DNA from: JAGRKR01 sp041397725
GTDB taxonomy: Bacteria; Pseudomonadota; Alphaproteobacteria; Rhizobiales; Hyphomicrobiaceae
DNA: 64,000 nt
Direction of reading: 5' to 3'
NCBI GenBank assembly: GCA_041397725.1
Contig: JAWKVZ010000001.1
Span: 558,001-622,000 of the forward strand
The translations under genes and the position numbers were made by a program. The notes beneath the pieces are model-generated. The model saw only the letters and a list, made by a program, of their open reading frames with translations. It was not told the origin of the DNA and ran no database searches. This document shows positions 47,388 to 56,719 of the stretch, piece by piece; position 1 is the first letter of the stretch, and every line of letters starts with the position of its first letter.

Positions 47388-48314
47388 TCAGTGATTGAGC
47401 CGCCGGCCGCGGCGCGCCTCGCGGATCAGCGTGTAGAGTGCGGCGGACACGACGAGGCTCGCGCCGGCCCAGGTCTGCCATCCCGGAAGCTGGTCGAAGA
47501 GAACGAGGCCGATCAGCGTCGCCCAGAGCAACCGCGAGAAGTCTAGGCTCGACACGACCGTCGCCTCGCCTGCCTTGTAGGCGTTGATGTTGCACATCTG
47601 ACCGCCGACCGACACCACTCCGATGCCGACGACCAGCGCCAGCTCATAAAGGGTCGGCGTCACCCATTGCCAGAGCGCGAACGGCAGGATCACCACACCG
47701 ACGAACACGGCCTGATAGGTCAGGATGGTGATCGAGCGCTCCGTGCGAGTGAGAACGCGGATCGAAATCATGACGAGGCTCGCAGCGGCGGCGCCGATCA
47801 GCGCCAGCAGGCCGTAGATGTTGAGGCCGCCGCCCGTCGGCTTCAGCATGACGAGGACGCCGATGAAACCGACGATCGTCGCCATCCAGCGCCGGATGCC
47901 GACCGTCTCGCCCAGGAAGATGATCGCAAAGATCGTAATGAAGAACGCCTTGGCGAAGCTGATGGCCGTCGCATCGGCGAGCGGGATGTGCACGACCGCC
48001 GTGAAGCCGCAGTACATCGCCGTCAGGGCGCACAGCACGCGCCCGGCATGCAGCCACGGCCGATGCGTGATCATGTTCTCGGGAAAATGCGCGATGATGA
48101 CCGGCAGCACCGTCACGAACATGACCATCTGGCGCAGCAGCAGCACCTGCGACACCGGCAGATGGCGGCCCACCAGCTTGATCAACGCCAGCATCACCGA
48201 GAAGAACAGCGCCGCGGCCAGCATCCACACGGCGCCGCGCACGTTGCCGGGCAGCCAGCGCCAGCGCGCCGCAAACCCGTGGCTTCGCCGCCGCTCCGGC
48301 GCGATCTCCGGCAT
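47388..48314 (-). CDS. EamA/DMT-family transporter
   Basis: 308 residues, ten helices in two EamA halves (GAVWMLAAALFFSVMLALIKLVG; LLALIGAAAASLVMISIRVL). Membrane exporter or exchanger of unknown substrate. ATG 48314; the racemase stop lies 3 nt upstream, so the two are joined, and the operon probably starts at the ABC ATPase gene. The convergent gap to the RND pump has only a weak GGGCGG/CCGCCC hairpin (47367-47384). Confidence 0.88.
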   Translation of the reverse strand: MPEIAPERRRSHGFAARWRWLPGNVRGAVWMLAAALFFSVMLALIKLVGRHLPVSQVLLLRQMVMFVTVLPVIIAHFPENMITHRPWLHAGRVLCALTAMYCGFTAVVHIPLADATAISFAKAFFITIFAIIFLGETVGIRRWMATIVGFIGVLVMLKPTGGGLNIYGLLALIGAAAASLVMISIRVLTRTERSITILTYQAVFVGVVILPFALWQWVTPTLYELALVVGIGVVSVGGQMCNINAYKAGEATVVSSLDFSRLLWATLIGLVLFDQLPGWQTWAGASLVVSAALYTLIREARRGRRLNH

Positions 48315-48316
48315 GC

Positions 48317-49153
48317 TCAGCCCACCTCGCCGGCCGCCTGACCGGGGGTGTGCGTGGATACCGACTGGCCGAGATCGACCACGTGCCCTGCCGGCTCGCC
48401 CTGTGCCCGCACAGGAGCCCGAACGCAGGCCTCCGCCAGCGCCGCCGTGGCATCGATAACCCGCAGCGCCGGCCGCGCCGACTCGTGGGACATCACGACC
48501 GGGATTTCCGTGCACCCCAGCACCACTGCCTCCGCGCCTCTCGCCTTGAGCGCCACGATCGCCCGCTCGAGCAGCGGCACGCCATCCTTGACGATGCCCC
48601 GCTTGACCATGGCGATGGCCGGCTTGACGAGGTCGCGCATCTCGTCCTCGGTCGGCAGCACCGTGGCCATGCCGCGCCGCGCGAGACGCTCCTGGTAGAA
48701 CCCGAGCTCCTGCGTCGCCGTCGTCGCCATCAAGGCCACGCACTTGACGCCATCGGGCACCGTCGCCACCGCCGCATCGGCGATATGAATGATCGGCGCG
48801 TCGACACGGGCGACCATCTCGCCGTACCAGGCATGCGCCGTGTTGCAGGCGACCGCGATGACGTCGACGCCGAGGCGGTCCAGCGCCTCCAGAGCCACGA
48901 TCATCGCCGGCAGCGGCGAGGGCGCGGCGGCATCGGCGAGTGCATCGACGCGCGGCGGAATCTGCGGCACCGACCAGAGCACGAACGGCACCTGCTCCTG
49001 ATCGCGGCTGGCGCCGCATACCCGCGCGCCCGCCTCGACGAGCTTGGCGGCGAAATCCACCCCGGCCAGCGGCCCCATCCCTCCGAGGATGCCGACGAAC
49101 GGCGGGCGCCGGCCCGTCCCGATGTGGCCGATGACAGTGCTGACGTCAGACAT
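48317..49153 (-). CDS. Aspartate/glutamate racemase family protein
   Basis: 278 residues of the cofactor-free racemase family: FVGILGGMGPLAGVDFAAKLV opens the fold, and the two catalytic cysteines are in AVACNTAHAWY and VVLGCTEIPVVM, as in aspartate racemases. It may make D-aspartate or D-glutamate or act on another amino acid. ATG 49153 overlaps the ABC ATPase by 8 bp. Operon with an amino-acid-type ABC ATPase and an EamA exporter suggests amino-acid handling. Confidence 0.88.
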   Translation of the reverse strand: MSDVSTVIGHIGTGRRPPFVGILGGMGPLAGVDFAAKLVEAGARVCGASRDQEQVPFVLWSVPQIPPRVDALADAAAPSPLPAMIVALEALDRLGVDVIAVACNTAHAWYGEMVARVDAPIIHIADAAVATVPDGVKCVALMATTATQELGFYQERLARRGMATVLPTEDEMRDLVKPAIAMVKRGIVKDGVPLLERAIVALKARGAEAVVLGCTEIPVVMSHESARPALRVIDATAALAEACVRAPVRAQGEPAGHVVDLGQSVSTHTPGQAAGEVG

Positions 49154-49877
49154 GATGCAGGATCCTCGAAAGGAACTGGCGGGCACGCGCGCTCTGGGCG
49201 TCGGAGAAGAACGCCTCCGTCGGAGCGTCCGCCTCGATTCGCCCCTCGTCCATGAATACCACCCGATGGGCGACCTTGCGTGCAAAACCCATCTCGTGCG
49301 TGACCACGACCATCGTCATGCCCTCGGCGGCGAGCTCCACCATGACCTCCAGCACCTCGGCAATCATCTCCGGATCGAGCGCCGAGGTCGGCTCGTCGAA
49401 CAGCATGGCGAGCGGGTCCATGGCGAGCGCCCGGGCGATGGCGACGCGCTGCTGCTGACCGCCGGACAGCTCGCTCGGATACTTGCGGGCGTGCTCCGCC
49501 AGCCCGACACGCGCCAGCAGGCCCATCCCCTTCGCCTCCGCCTCCTGATCCGTGCGGCCCAGCACGCGGACCTGGGCGAGTTTCAGGTTCTCGAGCGCCG
49601 TCAGATGCGGGAACAGCTCGAAACTCTGGAAGACCATGCCGATCTTGGCCCTGAGGGCCGGCAGATCCGTGGCGGGATCACCGACCGAGGTGCCGGCGAC
49701 GCGGATGCTGCCGCTGTCGAACGGCTCGAGCCCGTTGATGCACTTGATGAGCGTCGATTTGCCCGAGCCGGACGGCCCGCAGACGACCACCACCTCGCCC
49801 TTGGCGATGGCCGTCGTGCACTCCTTGAGCACCTGGAACGCGCCGTACCACTTGCTGACGCCATCGAGCTCGATCAC
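49146..49877 (-). CDS. Amino-acid-type ABC transporter ATPase, no partner genes
   Basis: 243 residues, GlnQ/HisP-like: Walker A GPSGSGKST, Q-loop FQSFELFPHLTALENL, signature LSGGQQQRVAIARAL, Walker B AMLFDEPTSALDP, switch His in VVVTHEMGFARKV. GTG 49877 with AAGGAG 9 nt upstream is clearly better than longer frames. No permease or binding-protein gene is adjacent: upstream the strand switches to an MFS pump. It might serve a permease elsewhere. Confidence 0.9.
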   Translation of the reverse strand: MIELDGVSKWYGAFQVLKECTTAIAKGEVVVVCGPSGSGKSTLIKCINGLEPFDSGSIRVAGTSVGDPATDLPALRAKIGMVFQSFELFPHLTALENLKLAQVRVLGRTDQEAEAKGMGLLARVGLAEHARKYPSELSGGQQQRVAIARALAMDPLAMLFDEPTSALDPEMIAEVLEVMVELAAEGMTMVVVTHEMGFARKVAHRVVFMDEGRIEADAPTEAFFSDAQSARARQFLSRILHHV

Positions 49878-50131
49878 GGGTCCCGGCTCCTTTGCGCACC
49901 GCCCGCGCCCGGCCGCGGCACGCCCCGCGGCTCCGGGCGAACCGGGGCCTTCCTGGCGGTAGTCGCACAAACTTCCGCCACGAACAAGAAGCGGGCATGA
50001 CACCGCCGTCCCCAGCTCTGAGGGCGCCCGGACAGCCGAACCGCTTGCCTCCCCGGCTGAGCGGCCTATCCTGTGTGCCATCTCACACCTGCCACGGCGA
50101 GCCCTGCCGTCGCGCCCCGCGATTGCCCTTC

Positions 50132-51517
50132 ATGCCGCGCACACTTGTCGTCACCATCGTCGTCGCCTGCGCCCTGTTCATGGAAAACATGGACTCGACG
50201 ATCATCGCGACGTCTCTGCCGGCCATCGGCATCGATCTCAAGCAGGACCCGGTCGATCTCAAGCTGGCCTTCACGGCCTACCTGCTGAGCCTCGCCATCT
50301 TCATTCCCATCAGCGGCTGGTGTGCCGACCGCTTCGGCGCGCGCGTGGTGTTCCGCGCCGCCATCATCGTCTTCACCATCGGCTCGATCTGCTGCGGGCT
50401 GTCCAGCTCGCTCGGCGAGTTCGTCGCGGCGCGGGCGCTCCAGGGCATGGGCGGCGCCATGATGTCACCGATCGGCCGCCTCGTCCTGCTGCGCAGCGTG
50501 CCAAAGAGCGAACTGCTCCGGGCCTTCGCGATGCTGTCCATCCCCGCTCTGATCGGCCCCATCCTCGGGCCGCCCGTCGGTGGCTTCATCACCACCTATG
50601 CCCACTGGCGCTGGATCTTCTGGATCAACGTCCCCATCGGTATCATCGGCGTGATCCTGGTGACTCTGTTCATCCCGAACATCAAGGAGGAGGCCGTCCG
50701 GCCGCTCGATAAGCTCGGCTTCTTCCTGTCCGGCATCGGGCTTTCGACGCTCATCTTCGGCACGACAATCATCGGCAAGGGCCTCTTGCCGCCGCTGGTC
50801 GTGTGGGGCCTGGTCGGTCTCGGCGCCGCACTGATCGTCCTCTACCTCCTGCATGCCCGCCGGGCGCCGCATCCCATCATCGACCTGTCGTTGCTGCGCA
50901 TCGCAACCTTCCGGACGAACATCTTCGGCGGCTTCCTGTTCCGCCTCGGCACGGGCTCGGTACCCTTCCTGCTGCCGCTCATGTTGCAGATCGGCTTCGG
51001 GCTCTCGGCCTTCCAGTCGGGCTTGCTGACCTTCTGCTCGGCGCTCGGCGCCCTGGTCATGAAGACAACGGCCCCGCCCATCCTGCGCCGCTTCGGCTTC
51101 CGCACGATCCTGACCTACAATGCGCTACTCAGCGCCGCCCTGCTCGCCTGCTTCGGTCTCTTCACCGCCGCCACCTCGCACGTCGTCATCATCGCCGTGC
51201 TGCTGTGCGCCGGATTCTTCCGCTCGCTGCAGTTCACGAGCCTCGTCTCGATCGCCTATGCGGACGTGGAAAAGGAACGCATGAGCCGGGCCACGAGCTT
51301 CGTGGCGGTGAGCCAGCAGCTCTCCATCGCCAGCGGCGTGGCGATCTCCGCCTTCGTCCTCGAGGTGATGCGCGAGATCCGCGGCACGAGCGAGCTGGTG
51401 GCGAGCGACTTCTCGATGGCCTTCGCCATCATCGCGCTCATCGCCGCCGCGTCGAGCCTCGTGCACCGGCGCCTTCCCGCCGATGCCGGCGCGGAGTTGA
51501 CCGGCCGGCGCTCTTGA
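50132..51517 (+). CDS. MFS drug:proton antiporter, EmrB/QacA (DHA2) type
   Basis: 461 residues with about 14 membrane helices. MENMDSTIIATSLPAIG is the helix-1 motif D1 of the DHA2 family, GWCADRFGARVVF motif A, and RALQGMGGAMMSPIGRLVL plus LGPPVGGFITTYAHWRWIFWINVP (split) motifs B/C. Likely exports drugs or metabolites. ATG 50132 (MPRTLVVTI) starts right before helix 1; an open frame continues upstream without membrane or signal content. Confidence 0.9.
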   Translation: MPRTLVVTIVVACALFMENMDSTIIATSLPAIGIDLKQDPVDLKLAFTAYLLSLAIFIPISGWCADRFGARVVFRAAIIVFTIGSICCGLSSSLGEFVAARALQGMGGAMMSPIGRLVLLRSVPKSELLRAFAMLSIPALIGPILGPPVGGFITTYAHWRWIFWINVPIGIIGVILVTLFIPNIKEEAVRPLDKLGFFLSGIGLSTLIFGTTIIGKGLLPPLVVWGLVGLGAALIVLYLLHARRAPHPIIDLSLLRIATFRTNIFGGFLFRLGTGSVPFLLPLMLQIGFGLSAFQSGLLTFCSALGALVMKTTAPPILRRFGFRTILTYNALLSAALLACFGLFTAATSHVVIIAVLLCAGFFRSLQFTSLVSIAYADVEKERMSRATSFVAVSQQLSIASGVAISAFVLEVMREIRGTSELVASDFSMAFAIIALIAAASSLVHRRLPADAGAELTGRRS

Positions 51518-51563
51518 CGCTACCCGCTCCGCTTCGATAGCGCAGCCCGCCCGCCCCGCGGCC

Positions 51564-52724
51564 TCAGCCGGCGGAGGGCGGACGGCAGCGCACGTAGCCT
51601 TCGAACAGGCGGCGGGCGGTCCGATAGACGGCCGCATACTCGGCGCGGATCTCGTTGCTGCCCGCTGCGAGCTTGGCGTCGACGACGGTGAAGCCCGAGG
51701 GCTGCGCGATGCGGATGCTGCGGTCGGCCGGCACGCCGCCGCCGGCCATCGCCTGCGGGATCGAGCCGGGAATGCGCACGCCGACGGCGAGGCAGAGCGC
51801 GCCCGTCAGCGGCACGGCGCGATGCGGCTGCCCCACCGAGATCATGCGCACCTGGATATCCATCTCCTCGGGCGCCAGCACCCGGCCGGACAGCGTGCCG
51901 GCCTTCGCCGGCGGCGCCACCATGGCGACCTTCGGGATGCTCGGGATAGCCGCGGCCTTCTCGAGGTTCGGCGCGATCCCCATCGCGACGGACGCCGCGC
52001 AACGAATGCGCTCGAGCCGGTCGAGCAGATCCGCGTTCTGCTCGAGGTCCCCCGGCATCTCGCCGCCCGTGCAGCCGAGCGCCTCGGCCGGCACGAACAC
52101 GCAGGGATTGGAGGAATCGACCATGGAGGCCGGGATCTTGCCGAGCCCCGGCACGTCCAGCTCGTCGCAGGCGTTGCCGGTCGGCAGCAGGTGACCGGTC
52201 CCGGCTCCGCCCGGGTCCATGAACTCGAGGCGAATGGGAGAGCCCGTACCCGACACGCCATCGAGCGTCATGTCGCCGGTCACGGCCGCTTCGCCGTTGT
52301 CCAGCTTGAAGCGCGAGACGATGATCTTGCGCGTGTTCGTGTTGTGGATGCGCACGACGCCGTCCTGGCCGTCGGGCCGCGCCACCAGGCCCTCGTCCAT
52401 CGAGAACGGACCGATGGCGGAGGACATGTTTCCGCAGTTGGCGCTGTAGTCGACCATCGTCTTCGTCACGCCGATCTGGGCGAAGGTATAGTCGACATCG
52501 GCATCCGGACGGCTGGACGGCCCGATGATGCACACCTTCGAGAGCGAGGAGATGCCGCCACCCATGCCGTCGAGCTGGCGTCCGTGCGGATCAGGCGTGC
52601 CCATCGCCGCCAGGAAGATGTGGTCCCAGCGGGCCTGGTCCTCGGGCAGATCCTTGCGATGAAAAATGATCGCCTTCGACGTGCCGCCGCGCATGAACAC
52701 GGCTGGGATTCTCAGTTGCCCCAT
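51564..52724 (-). CDS. PrpF-family isomerase
   Basis: 386 residues of the PrpF family (diaminopimelate-epimerase fold): 2-methylaconitate cis-trans isomerase, 4-oxalomesaconate tautomerase and relatives. IPAVFMRGGTSKAIIFH is the N-terminal signature, DGMGGGISSLSKVCII and VDYSANCGNMSSAIGPF carry the catalytic region, GNACDELDVPG and SNPCVFVPAEALG follow. No other methylcitrate-cycle gene is present, so it need not be the propionate enzyme. Divergent from a GntR gene with a TGTATACA operator between them. Confidence 0.9.
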   Translation of the reverse strand: MGQLRIPAVFMRGGTSKAIIFHRKDLPEDQARWDHIFLAAMGTPDPHGRQLDGMGGGISSLSKVCIIGPSSRPDADVDYTFAQIGVTKTMVDYSANCGNMSSAIGPFSMDEGLVARPDGQDGVVRIHNTNTRKIIVSRFKLDNGEAAVTGDMTLDGVSGTGSPIRLEFMDPGGAGTGHLLPTGNACDELDVPGLGKIPASMVDSSNPCVFVPAEALGCTGGEMPGDLEQNADLLDRLERIRCAASVAMGIAPNLEKAAAIPSIPKVAMVAPPAKAGTLSGRVLAPEEMDIQVRMISVGQPHRAVPLTGALCLAVGVRIPGSIPQAMAGGGVPADRSIRIAQPSGFTVVDAKLAAGSNEIRAEYAAVYRTARRLFEGYVRCRPPSAG

Positions 52725-52823
52725 CCTCGGTCCTCCCCGGAAAAATCGCCGGCGGCTGCGGCCGTCGCCGACCGATCGTCGGGTCGTGACGCAGCGTGCC
52801 GGACGGCACGATAGGGCTCCCGG

Positions 52824-52839
52824 CATCTGTATACAAGTG
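52824..52839. promoter_or_regulatory. Candidate GntR (FCD) operator
   Basis: TGTATACA (52828-52835) is a perfect palindrome inside CATCTGTATACAAGTG, the form of FadR/VanR-subfamily operators (T-n-GTATAC-n-A). It lies in the 208-bp divergent gap between the PrpF-family gene and the GntR gene, 93 bp before the regulator start, so it could control both. Confidence 0.6.
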
Positions 52840-52932
52840 GCCTCAGGTGTGCGATCATCATCTTCTCAGGCTCAAATGGCCCGGCCGCACAAGAACGGCA
52901 CGTGCCTTGGGAGGAGCAGGAGCGCGTCACTC

Positions 52933-53673
52933 ATGAACGATAGATCCGAGATGGGCCTCGGCGACCCGTCGGCGTTCGTATCCGCTGCGGAGTATGCCTA
53001 TGCCATGCTGCGCGCCGGGATCGAGAACGGCGAGCTGCCGCCGGGCAAGCGCCTGCGCGAGACGGAAGTGTCCGACTGGCTCGGCGTCAGTCGCACGCCA
53101 GTACGGCAGGCCTTGTCACGACTTCAGACCGAGGGATTGCTGGCCTCCGGCTCACGCTCGGGCCTGGTCGTCGCCACGCTCGACAGCGACGCCGTGACCG
53201 AGCTCTACGAGATCCGCGAGGTGCTCGAAGGAACGGCGGCCGCCTTCGCCGCACGCAACGCCACGCCGGCAGAGATCGAGGCCCTCAAGGGCATGATCGC
53301 GGAAGAGCGGCAGCTCACCAAGACGCCGGAAGCTCTCGCACGCCACAACATCCGCTTTCACCGGGCGCTGCACGTCGCCGCCCACAACCGCTTTCTGGTG
53401 AAGAGCCTGAACGCCCTCCACGACGCCATGGACCTCCTGCGCCCGACGACCTATGGCGTGAGCGGGCGACCGAAAGAGGCCTGGAACGAGCATCGCGCCG
53501 TCGTCGAGGCCATCGCCACCGGTGACGCCGCAGCCGCCGAGGCCGCCGCGCGCAGCCACGTACGCCGCTCCTTCGAGTTGCGCCGCGTGACGTTCCTGAA
53601 CGAAGACGACCCAAACGCTGCGGCGCGTGACGTCGGTGTTGACAGAGGTGACCGCAAGGCCAAAACTCGCTAA
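52933..53673 (+). CDS. GntR-family regulator, FadR/FCD subgroup
   Basis: 246 residues: N-terminal winged HTH (GELPPGKRLRETEVSDWLGVSRTPVRQALSRL, in parts; GLLASGSRSGLVV wing) and a C-terminal all-helical FCD domain with metal/ligand residues in EIREVLEG, NIRFHRALHVAAHN and EHRAVVEAIATGD. Binds an organic acid effector. ATG 52933 follows GGAGGAGCAGGAG. It sits 81 bp ahead of the importer genes and is divergent from prpF-like; it probably controls both. Confidence 0.92.
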   Translation: MNDRSEMGLGDPSAFVSAAEYAYAMLRAGIENGELPPGKRLRETEVSDWLGVSRTPVRQALSRLQTEGLLASGSRSGLVVATLDSDAVTELYEIREVLEGTAAAFAARNATPAEIEALKGMIAEERQLTKTPEALARHNIRFHRALHVAAHNRFLVKSLNALHDAMDLLRPTTYGVSGRPKEAWNEHRAVVEAIATGDAAAAEAAARSHVRRSFELRRVTFLNEDDPNAAARDVGVDRGDRKAKTR

Positions 53674-53760
53674 CTCATTCAGCTCGCGAATGAACGATCA
53701 AGAGCCGCACAGGCCGGACGACCTAATGACACAGCAAAAGAAGGTGGAGGGAACTTGCAC

Positions 53761-54807
53761 ATGACACGACGCGCGCTTACCCGCGGAGCACTGGCGGTGC
53801 TCGCAGCTTCGGGATTGATCGGTCTGTCGCTCCAGTCGGCAGGCGCCGCCGAGAAGTGGTCGGACGTGGTGGCCGCCGCCAAGAAGGAAGGCAAGGTCGT
53901 CTTCTACCACAACATCACGCCGAAGGGCATCGAGCCCATCCTCAAGAAGTTCCGTGAGGCGTATCCCGGCATCCAGACGGAGCACGTCCGTCTCGGCTCG
54001 AGCCCGCTCATCCAGCGCTTCAGCGCCGAGTTCGGCGCCGGGCGCCATCTCGCCGACGTGGTCATCACCTTCACCGACGACCGCATCGCCAAGGGCATGA
54101 AGGCCGGCTGGATGCTCAAGTGGACGCCGCCCGAGCTGGCGCAGTTCCCGGCCGACGTCAACCGCGAGAACCTGCTCTTCACGCTGCAGTATGCCCGCGA
54201 GGGCATCATCTATAACAAGCGCCTCGTGAAGCCGGCCGATGTGCCCAAGGAGTGGACCGACCTCTTCGATCCCAAGTGGAAGGGCAAGGTCGGACAGAAC
54301 CCGACGTGGCGCTCCGTCTCGGTGCAGCAGCTCATCGCCTACCTGCGCAAGAAGGGCATCAAGGACCCGGCCGAGGCGCTCAAGGCCAACGAGGTGCGTC
54401 TCTTCAACGGCTCGGGCGGCATCATCCAGGCCATCATCCGCGGTGACATTCACATCGCCCACATCAGCGATCTGCCCGTGAACACGGCGATCGCCGACGG
54501 TGCGCCTGTCGCCATCGTCTATCCGAAGTCCGGCACGACGCTCTCCGCCAACCAGATCTTCGTCGCAGCCAAGGCCCCGCACCCCAACGCGGCGCGCGTC
54601 TTCGTCAACTGGCTGATGACCAAGGACGGCCAGACGGCGCTGCAGCACTTCGGTGGCCTCTCCGTCACCCGCAAGGGCATGCCGCCGCTCTCGCACCTGC
54701 CGGCCACCTCCGCGCTCTCCAATACCGTCGACGGACGCACCATCCTGACGCCGGCGTTGCAGAAGGAGATCATCGAGCACTGGCGCAAGGTGTTCGGCGT
54801 CAAGTAG
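53761..54807 (+). CDS. ABC importer solute-binding protein, FbpA/FutA-fold
   Basis: 348 residues with a twin-Arg/Sec-type signal (MTRRALTRGALAVLAASGLIG, cleavage near GAAEKW). The mature protein has the class of Fe(III)- and organic-ligand-binding proteins: KWSDVVAAAKKEGKVVFYHNIT, GAGRHLADVVITF, YAREGIIYNKRLV, FDPKWKGKVG. The double tyrosine that binds iron in FbpA is not seen at the expected region (GDIHIAHISDLPVNTAI), so a carboxylate or other organic ligand is more likely. ATG 53761; TTG 53755 is an alternative. GGTGGAGG is upstream. Confidence 0.85.
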   Translation: MTRRALTRGALAVLAASGLIGLSLQSAGAAEKWSDVVAAAKKEGKVVFYHNITPKGIEPILKKFREAYPGIQTEHVRLGSSPLIQRFSAEFGAGRHLADVVITFTDDRIAKGMKAGWMLKWTPPELAQFPADVNRENLLFTLQYAREGIIYNKRLVKPADVPKEWTDLFDPKWKGKVGQNPTWRSVSVQQLIAYLRKKGIKDPAEALKANEVRLFNGSGGIIQAIIRGDIHIAHISDLPVNTAIADGAPVAIVYPKSGTTLSANQIFVAAKAPHPNAARVFVNWLMTKDGQTALQHFGGLSVTRKGMPPLSHLPATSALSNTVDGRTILTPALQKEIIEHWRKVFGVK

Positions 54808-54826
54808 GCCACACGCCAACCAGACG

Positions 54827-54859
54827 CGTCGAGCGGCGCAGCACTGTCGCCGCTCGACG
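54827..54859 (+). terminator. Hairpin between binding protein and permease genes
   Basis: CGTCGAGCGGCG / CGCCGCTCGACG, a perfect 12-bp stem with a 9-nt loop, 19 bases behind the binding-protein stop and followed by CTTTCTCATTC. Acts either as a partial terminator or as a 3'-end stabiliser giving more binding protein than permease. Confidence 0.55.
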
Positions 54860-54957
54860 ACGCTTTCTCATTCTCCGGCTCCGCCGACAGATCCGCGCCC
54901 GTCCCGGCTCGCAGCCCGTGACACGGCGCACCCCCTCGACCGCACGAGGAGCGACAG

Positions 54958-56697
54958 GTGACCGACGCCGTCGTCGACAGCAGTCGACAAGCCCCCGAGG
55001 CCATGACCCGCCGCCCGCCGCCCAACGGCGCCGGTCGCGATCGCATTCTCAATGTCGTCTACGTCATCACGTGGCTCACCGTCGTCGCGCTCGTGCTCAT
55101 TCCGATCGCCGCGCTGGTTTTCGGTAGCCTGCGCACGGCCGGCCCCGGCGAGGGCGGTGAGTGGACCCTCAAGAACTTCGTGGCGCTCGGCTCGGAGGGC
55201 GTCGTCGGCACGATCCTGACCACGCTCTACATCGGCGGCGCCACAGCCGTGATCTCCGCCGTCATCGGCACGGCCATAGCGCTCATCGTGCATCGCACGG
55301 ATTTCCGCTTTCCGAACCTGATCACCGCGCTGACCGGCCTCGCCTTCTATTTCCCGTCCTTCATCCTGGCGATGGCCTGGATCATCATCGGCTCGCCCGG
55401 AGGCATCCTCAACGCCATCGTCAACGGTGTCCTGGGCATCCCCTTCAAATTCGACGTCTACTCTGTGCCCGGCATCATCTTCGTCATGGTGCTCCATCAG
55501 GTGCCGTTCGTATATCTCACCATGCGCGGCCCCATCATGGGCATGGATGGCGTCTACGAGGAGGCGGCACGGGCCGCTGGCGCGCCGCCGCTGCAGGTGC
55601 TCAGGCGCGTGACGCTGCCGTTGCTCGGCTACTCCGTGGCCTCGAGCGGCATTCTCACCTTCATCATGTGCATCGAGCAGTTCGCCATCCCGGCGTTGCT
55701 CGGCACACCCGGCCGCATCACCGTGCTCGCCACGCAGCTCTACCTGCTGTGCCGCTTCGATCCCGTCGACTACGGCCTCGCCGCCGCCGTCGGCCTGGCG
55801 CTGAGCGCGATCACCGGCTTGGCCATCTGGGCGCAGCGCAGCGTCATCACCAACGCCCGCCTCACGACCGTCACCGGCAAGGCCGGCCGCCTCGCACCCA
55901 TCAGGCTCGGTCGCTGGAAATGGCCGGCCTACATCCTCTGCTTCGGCTTCAGCTTCCTGGCGCTCATCTTCCCGGCGATCATCCTCATCTACACCTCGCT
56001 GCAGCGCTATTTCAGCTCGAACCCGTTCGACGCCGCATACACGCTGCGGAACTACACGTTCATCATCGAGAGTCCCTCGACGATGAGCAGCTTCTGGAAC
56101 ACGCTGATCGTGTCAGGCCTCGGCGCGCTGGTCGGCGTGGCGCTCGGCTTCCTCGCCTCCTACTTCACGCTTCGCCAGCGCCCGACCGGCTATCGCTGGC
56201 TCGATCTCCTGGCCGCCATGCCCTTCGGCGTTCCGGGCATCGTCATCGGCCTCGGCCTGCTCTGGGCCTACGCCTACCTGCCGCTGCCGCTCTACGGCAC
56301 GCTGGCCATCCTGGTCGTCGCCTACGTGACGCGCTATCTGCCCTACGCCACGGAGACGATCGGTGGCCAGATGGTGCAGATCGACAAGAGCCTCGAGGAG
56401 GCTGCATGGGTCAGTGGCGCCGGCCGTCTGACGACGCTGCGTCGCGTGCTGCTGCCCATCGCGCTGCCCTCGGTGCAGGGCGCCTACTTCCTGCTCTTCA
56501 TGGCGTTCTTCCGAGAGATCTCGTCGGCGATGCTGCTCTATACCTCGGCCACCTCGGTCATCTCGGTGTCGATCTGGTCCTTCTTCGAACAGGCGAACTG
56601 GGGCGAGGCGAGCGCGCTCTCCGTGATCGCCACGCTGATCATCTTCATCGCCATGTCCCTCATCCTGTGGCTATCGCCCACTTCGCGCCGCTCGTAG
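54958..56697 (+). CDS. ABC importer permease, fused two-domain (FbpB-like)
   Basis: 579 residues with two sets of six membrane helices, each carrying an EAA loop that contacts the ATPase (EEAARAAGAPPLQVLRRV in the first, LEEAAWVSGAGRLTTLRRV in the second). This 2x6 layout is that of Fe(III)/thiamine/2-aminoethylphosphonate-type importers. GTG 54958 follows GAGGAG. Downstream ATPase begins 22 bp later. Confidence 0.93.
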   Translation: MTDAVVDSSRQAPEAMTRRPPPNGAGRDRILNVVYVITWLTVVALVLIPIAALVFGSLRTAGPGEGGEWTLKNFVALGSEGVVGTILTTLYIGGATAVISAVIGTAIALIVHRTDFRFPNLITALTGLAFYFPSFILAMAWIIIGSPGGILNAIVNGVLGIPFKFDVYSVPGIIFVMVLHQVPFVYLTMRGPIMGMDGVYEEAARAAGAPPLQVLRRVTLPLLGYSVASSGILTFIMCIEQFAIPALLGTPGRITVLATQLYLLCRFDPVDYGLAAAVGLALSAITGLAIWAQRSVITNARLTTVTGKAGRLAPIRLGRWKWPAYILCFGFSFLALIFPAIILIYTSLQRYFSSNPFDAAYTLRNYTFIIESPSTMSSFWNTLIVSGLGALVGVALGFLASYFTLRQRPTGYRWLDLLAAMPFGVPGIVIGLGLLWAYAYLPLPLYGTLAILVVAYVTRYLPYATETIGGQMVQIDKSLEEAAWVSGAGRLTTLRRVLLPIALPSVQGAYFLLFMAFFREISSAMLLYTSATSVISVSIWSFFEQANWGEASALSVIATLIIFIAMSLILWLSPTSRRS

Positions 56698-56719
56698 GAC
56701 GACAGGAGTCACCCCGCAC

